Below, piece after piece: positions 61,173 to 64,000 of a DNA stretch of 64,000 nucleotides. The notes under the pieces are model-generated. The model ran no database searches and was not told the origin of the DNA. It was given only the letters and a program-made list of their open reading frames with translations. This DNA comes from JAUYQR01 sp050632395 (GTDB lineage: Bacteria > Pseudomonadota > Alphaproteobacteria > Rhodobacterales > Rhodobacteraceae), in assembly GCF_050632395.1 (NCBI RefSeq), contig NZ_CP192600.1, positions 2,604,001-2,668,000 of the forward strand, in the 5' to 3' direction. Position 1 is the stretch's first letter, and every line of letters starts with the position of its first letter. The position numbers and the translations under genes were made by a program.

Positions 61173-62924
61173 TCAATGCCCCAGAATGGTGGAAAGAACG
61201 CGGCCCAGATCGGCCTCGAGGTTCGCCGTCAACCCTTCGCTCCGCCACGCCACATGCTGGTCTGGCCGCACCAGCAGACAGCCCGCATCGCGAATTTCCC
61301 GCGCGCGTGCCCAGTCGCCGCCGTGATCTTCGATGTCGCAGCGCGGGCCGATCTTGACCACGCGGATCGGCAGGCCAAGCCGCGCTGACAGCGCATCGGC
61401 CGCCGCACTCCACGCCTCGCCCCCGATCCCGGTGATCAGCGTGAACTGCCCCTTCCCGGTCAGATCCAGCGTCGAATGCTTGCCGCCTTGCCGGTCATAG
61501 ACCCAGACATGCGGCAACCGCGCGCCGGGAAAGGTCGTTGGCTGGTAATGCAGTTCCATGTCCGCATTCGGTGCAGGCGGCTGCCCCTCGGCCACCACGG
61601 CACTGGAGGCATAGCGCTGGTTCATCTCCACCCCGTGGCAGTCGAATTCGTATTTCTTGAATTCGATCGCCTTGCGCAAAGCCTCGCGTTGCGCCTCTGC
61701 CGCCGGGGTCGCGTCGCAGCGCGCCGCCATGTTGCGCTGGATCTTGTCGTGATCCACACCGCCGTCCATGCCGAGCGCCTCGAAGATCGGCCCGAACTCG
61801 GCGATGGACTGGTTCGCCCGCGTCACGATCTGCCGCGCAATCGGCGCCCGCTCGGCGGAATAGCTGTCCAGAAGCTTCGGCGTCGCCTGCCCCTTCACCA
61901 CCGCCGCCAGCTTCCACGCCAGGTTGTAGCCGTCCTGGATCGAGGTGTTGGACCCGAGGCCATTCGACGGTGGATGCCGATGCGCCGCATCGCCCATGAT
62001 GAACACGCGCCCCTTCTGCATATGCGTCGCAAAGCAGTTGTTCACCGTCCAGGTGTTGGCCGAAATCAGGTCGATCTCCAGCGTGGGATCGCCGACCAAC
62101 TGCCGTGCCACCTGTGTTGCCATCGCCGCATCCACCACTGGCGCGGGCTGGTTGATGTCATAGCCCCAGACGATCAGCCATTCGTTCCAAGGCCGCACCA
62201 TCCGCACCAGCCCCATGCCGATGCCGCCCACATCCGCGCCGGGCTGCATCACCCAGTAAAGGACGCTGGGCCGGTGCGCGACGTAGCGCGACAGGTCGGC
62301 CCGGAACAGGATGTTCATCGACCCCCCTACTCCCATCTTGCCTTCAAAAGGCAGGCCAAGGTGTTCAGCAACCAGCGAATTCCCGCCATCGGCGCCGACG
62401 AGGAACTTCGACCGCACGGTGAAATCCTTGCCGGTCAGCCGGTCGCGGCAGGTGGTGGTGACACCATCATCATCCTGCACATGGCTGACGTATTCCGTGC
62501 TCATCCGCGCCTGCGCCCCGCGCGAACAGGCGGTCTTGAACAGGATCGGCTCCATGAAGGTCTGCGGCAGGTCGTTCATCTCACAGGGCGACGACATCAG
62601 GTGTTCTGCCTTCGACAGAGGCGAGGTGCCCCAGCTTTGCATCCGCCCCAACTCCTCGCCCGCAAGGCTTTCGCAAAAGACGTTGTTGCCCATCAGGTCT
62701 TGCGGCGTGGCGTGGATCATCGCCTCGGCCTCTACCTCATGCCCAAGATCGCGCAGCACCTCCATCGTGCGCTGGTTGGTGATGTGCGCGCGCGGCGTAT
62801 TGGACAGCCATCGGTAGCGGTTCACCACCATCACCTCCACCCCGTAGCTGGCCAGAAGTGCTGCCGTGGCAGACCCCGCCGGGCCGGTGCCGATGACAAG
62901 GACGTCGGTGCTGATGTCAGCCAT
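61173..62924 (-). CDS. FAD-dependent aromatic hydroxylase (phenol/chlorophenol type)
   Basis: 583 residues. FAD motifs GTGPAGSATAALLASYG, DGGNSLVAEHLGLPFEG and GDAAHRHPPSNGLGSNTSIQDGYNLAW; NQRTMEVLRDLG contacts the flavin. C-terminal thioredoxin-like domain (HVWVYDRQGGKHSTLDLTG). Family of TfdB, PheA and related phenol monooxygenases. It precedes the ring-cleavage dioxygenase, so it probably makes the catechol or hydroxyquinol. Start overlaps livM by 8 bp. Confidence 0.89.
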   Translation of the reverse strand: MADISTDVLVIGTGPAGSATAALLASYGVEVMVVNRYRWLSNTPRAHITNQRTMEVLRDLGHEVEAEAMIHATPQDLMGNNVFCESLAGEELGRMQSWGTSPLSKAEHLMSSPCEMNDLPQTFMEPILFKTACSRGAQARMSTEYVSHVQDDDGVTTTCRDRLTGKDFTVRSKFLVGADGGNSLVAEHLGLPFEGKMGVGGSMNILFRADLSRYVAHRPSVLYWVMQPGADVGGIGMGLVRMVRPWNEWLIVWGYDINQPAPVVDAAMATQVARQLVGDPTLEIDLISANTWTVNNCFATHMQKGRVFIMGDAAHRHPPSNGLGSNTSIQDGYNLAWKLAAVVKGQATPKLLDSYSAERAPIARQIVTRANQSIAEFGPIFEALGMDGGVDHDKIQRNMAARCDATPAAEAQREALRKAIEFKKYEFDCHGVEMNQRYASSAVVAEGQPPAPNADMELHYQPTTFPGARLPHVWVYDRQGGKHSTLDLTGKGQFTLITGIGGEAWSAAADALSARLGLPIRVVKIGPRCDIEDHGGDWARAREIRDAGCLLVRPDQHVAWRSEGLTANLEADLGRVLSTILGH

Positions 62925-63978
62925 TGTTTCTCTCTCCCTTGAGAACGATCCCTTCCAGCCTTCGCCGGATGGGGAAAAGGTGCAGGCCGGTCCGGTCGGA
63001 CAAAAGCCCCCAAAGACCGCGCGGGGCGAACAGCATCACCGCGATGGCAATGAGGCCAAGTGTCAGCAGATACCACGCGCCATAATCGGCCAGCGTCGAT
63101 TGCAGCACGTAAAAGACGATCACCCCAAGGATCGGCCCCTCCAGCCGCCCGATCCCGCCGATCACCACGATGAAGATCACATAGGCCGTCCAGTCCGTCA
63201 CGCTGAATGCCGCGTCGGGCGAGATGCGGGCGGTCTGGACATAGATCAGCGCGCCGGTAATGCCGGTCACAAAGGCCGCAATCAGGAACACCGCCCACTT
63301 GATCCGCCGCGCATCGACCCCAACCGATTTCGCGGCCTCGGTGTTGTCTCGCACCGCCGCCAGCGCAAGGCCCAGCCGATTGCGAAGCAGCCAGTAGATC
63401 GCCGCGATGGTCAGCGCCGCCAGTGCAAGCGCCAGCCAATAGGCAAGAATATCCCGCGCCGCCGCCTCGCGCACACCGAACAGGGCGCGCACCGCGTCCA
63501 CCCCGATGATGTCCGACGTGGCCTCGCGCGGCAGCGAGGTGCCGGTGCCGCCGCCCAACGCTTTCCACTGCGCCACCAAAAGCCGCGTCACTTCGGCAAT
63601 CACCCAGGTGCCGATGGCGAAATACGCCCCCTGCAGGCGGAACGCGAAGAACGCCGTCGGCACCGCCAGCACCAGCGCCGCCAACCCGCCCAACGGAATT
63701 GCGAGCACCGGGTCCATCCCCCACAGGATCACGCCCGCGAACATCGCATAAGCGCCAATCCCGACAAAGGCTTGCTGACCGACGCTCACCAACCCGCCAT
63801 AGCCCGCCAAGAGGTTCCATAGCTGCGCCAGCGTCAGCAGCGTCAGGATCGTGAACAAGTCCTGGATTATGTCCCGAGGGGCTACGGCGGGCAAGGCAAA
63901 GCCCACAATGATCAGCAGGACCGCGGCAATGCCTGCGATGCTGCCGGTCCGGGTGCGGGTGACAACGCGGTACGCCAT
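62917..63978 (-). CDS. livM: Branched-chain amino-acid-type ABC transporter permease LivM
   Basis: 353 residues, about ten helices. Family pattern: LWNLLAGYGGLVSVGQQAFVGIGAYAMF near residue 60, SVGVDARRIKWAVFLIAAF, and VVIGGIGRLEGPILGVIVF. In catabolic operons such permeases often import aromatic acids. The start overlaps the upstream stop (TGATG). The binding protein, ATPases and most of LivH lie beyond the window. Confidence 0.9.
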   Translation of the reverse strand: MAYRVVTRTRTGSIAGIAAVLLIIVGFALPAVAPRDIIQDLFTILTLLTLAQLWNLLAGYGGLVSVGQQAFVGIGAYAMFAGVILWGMDPVLAIPLGGLAALVLAVPTAFFAFRLQGAYFAIGTWVIAEVTRLLVAQWKALGGGTGTSLPREATSDIIGVDAVRALFGVREAAARDILAYWLALALAALTIAAIYWLLRNRLGLALAAVRDNTEAAKSVGVDARRIKWAVFLIAAFVTGITGALIYVQTARISPDAAFSVTDWTAYVIFIVVIGGIGRLEGPILGVIVFYVLQSTLADYGAWYLLTLGLIAIAVMLFAPRGLWGLLSDRTGLHLFPIRRRLEGIVLKGERNNG

Positions 63979-64000
63979 CAGTCCACCGCCCGGGGAAACA
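63978..64000 (-). CDS. C-terminal tail of upstream permease, probably LivH (cut by window edge)
   Basis: Reading the minus strand from the edge gives FPRAVD and a TGA stop overlapping the livM start by one base (TGATG). Position immediately upstream of livM suggests livH. Only seven codons are visible, so the call rests on the coupling alone. Confidence 0.45.

Noticed and set aside
1..64000. CRISPR arrays, rRNA operons, prophage structural genes, replication origins
   Set aside because: Looked for regularly spaced repeats and hallmark genes; none seen. The only mobile element is the IS21 copy.

Overview
The window is high-GC alphaproteobacterial chromosome, almost certainly from the Rhodobacteraceae (Rhodobacter/Gemmobacter/Tabrizicola type). 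This rests on the dusB-ntrB-ntrC-ntrY-ntrX-trkA order, an NtrC without the sigma-54 contact loop, a fused IspDF, the DUF2155-mlaD-NDUFA12 trio and the AccB/AccC/Aat order. No plasmid or phage backbone is visible. One IS21-type element is present.

Layout. 1-7961 (minus): nitrogen-regulation block trkA(partial)-ntrX-ntrY-ntrC-ntrB-dusB. 8147-10229 (plus): ispDF-pgpA-pncC. 10226-14113 (minus): uridine-kinase-like gene, preA, dedA, preT (reductive pyrimidine degradation). 14353-16910 (plus): accB-accC-aat. 16832-20232 (minus): DUF2155, mlaD, NDUFA12-like, clpX, clpP. 20379-25156: photolyase-like protein, CDP-alcohol phosphatidyltransferase, CAP-domain protein, EnvZ-like kinase, metallo-beta-lactamase-fold hydrolase. 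25226-25300: tRNA-Asn. 25549-28049: IS21-family element with perfect 30-bp ends. 28061-32444: Lon-like protease, holin-like and DUF883 membrane proteins, VIT-family transporter.

32614-39367 is the most unusual region. A TorS-like hybrid histidine kinase with two receiver domains is divergent from a periplasmic solute-binding protein. Facing them is an apparent operon of a secreted vWA protein, a frameshifted GNAT, a stand-alone HPt protein and a receiver domain fused directly to an EamA/DMT-type permease. The parts make a complete phosphorelay whose output is a transporter rather than a DNA-binding protein.

39901-46582 looks like a hydroxyproline locus: LhpC-like deaminase, FCD-type GntR regulator, polar amino-acid ABC transporter and a fused aconitase-X (cis-3-hydroxyproline dehydratase type). 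Two related palindromes, one before each transcription unit, are candidate GntR operators. 46745-58290 is one tightly overlapped minus-strand operon: TMADH/StcD-like oxidoreductase, MttB-like methyltransferase, CocE/NonD hydrolase, a complete peptide-type ABC transporter and a TetR regulator. A palindrome lies just upstream of its first gene. The likely substrate is a methylated amine or betaine conjugate.

58393-64000: cupin and GNAT genes, then an aromatic-degradation operon (BKACE, intradiol dioxygenase, flavin hydroxylase, LivM permease and the last codons of an upstream permease, probably LivH). Both ends of the window cut genes. All functions are inferred from sequence motifs, remembered family features and gene order; no searches were run.
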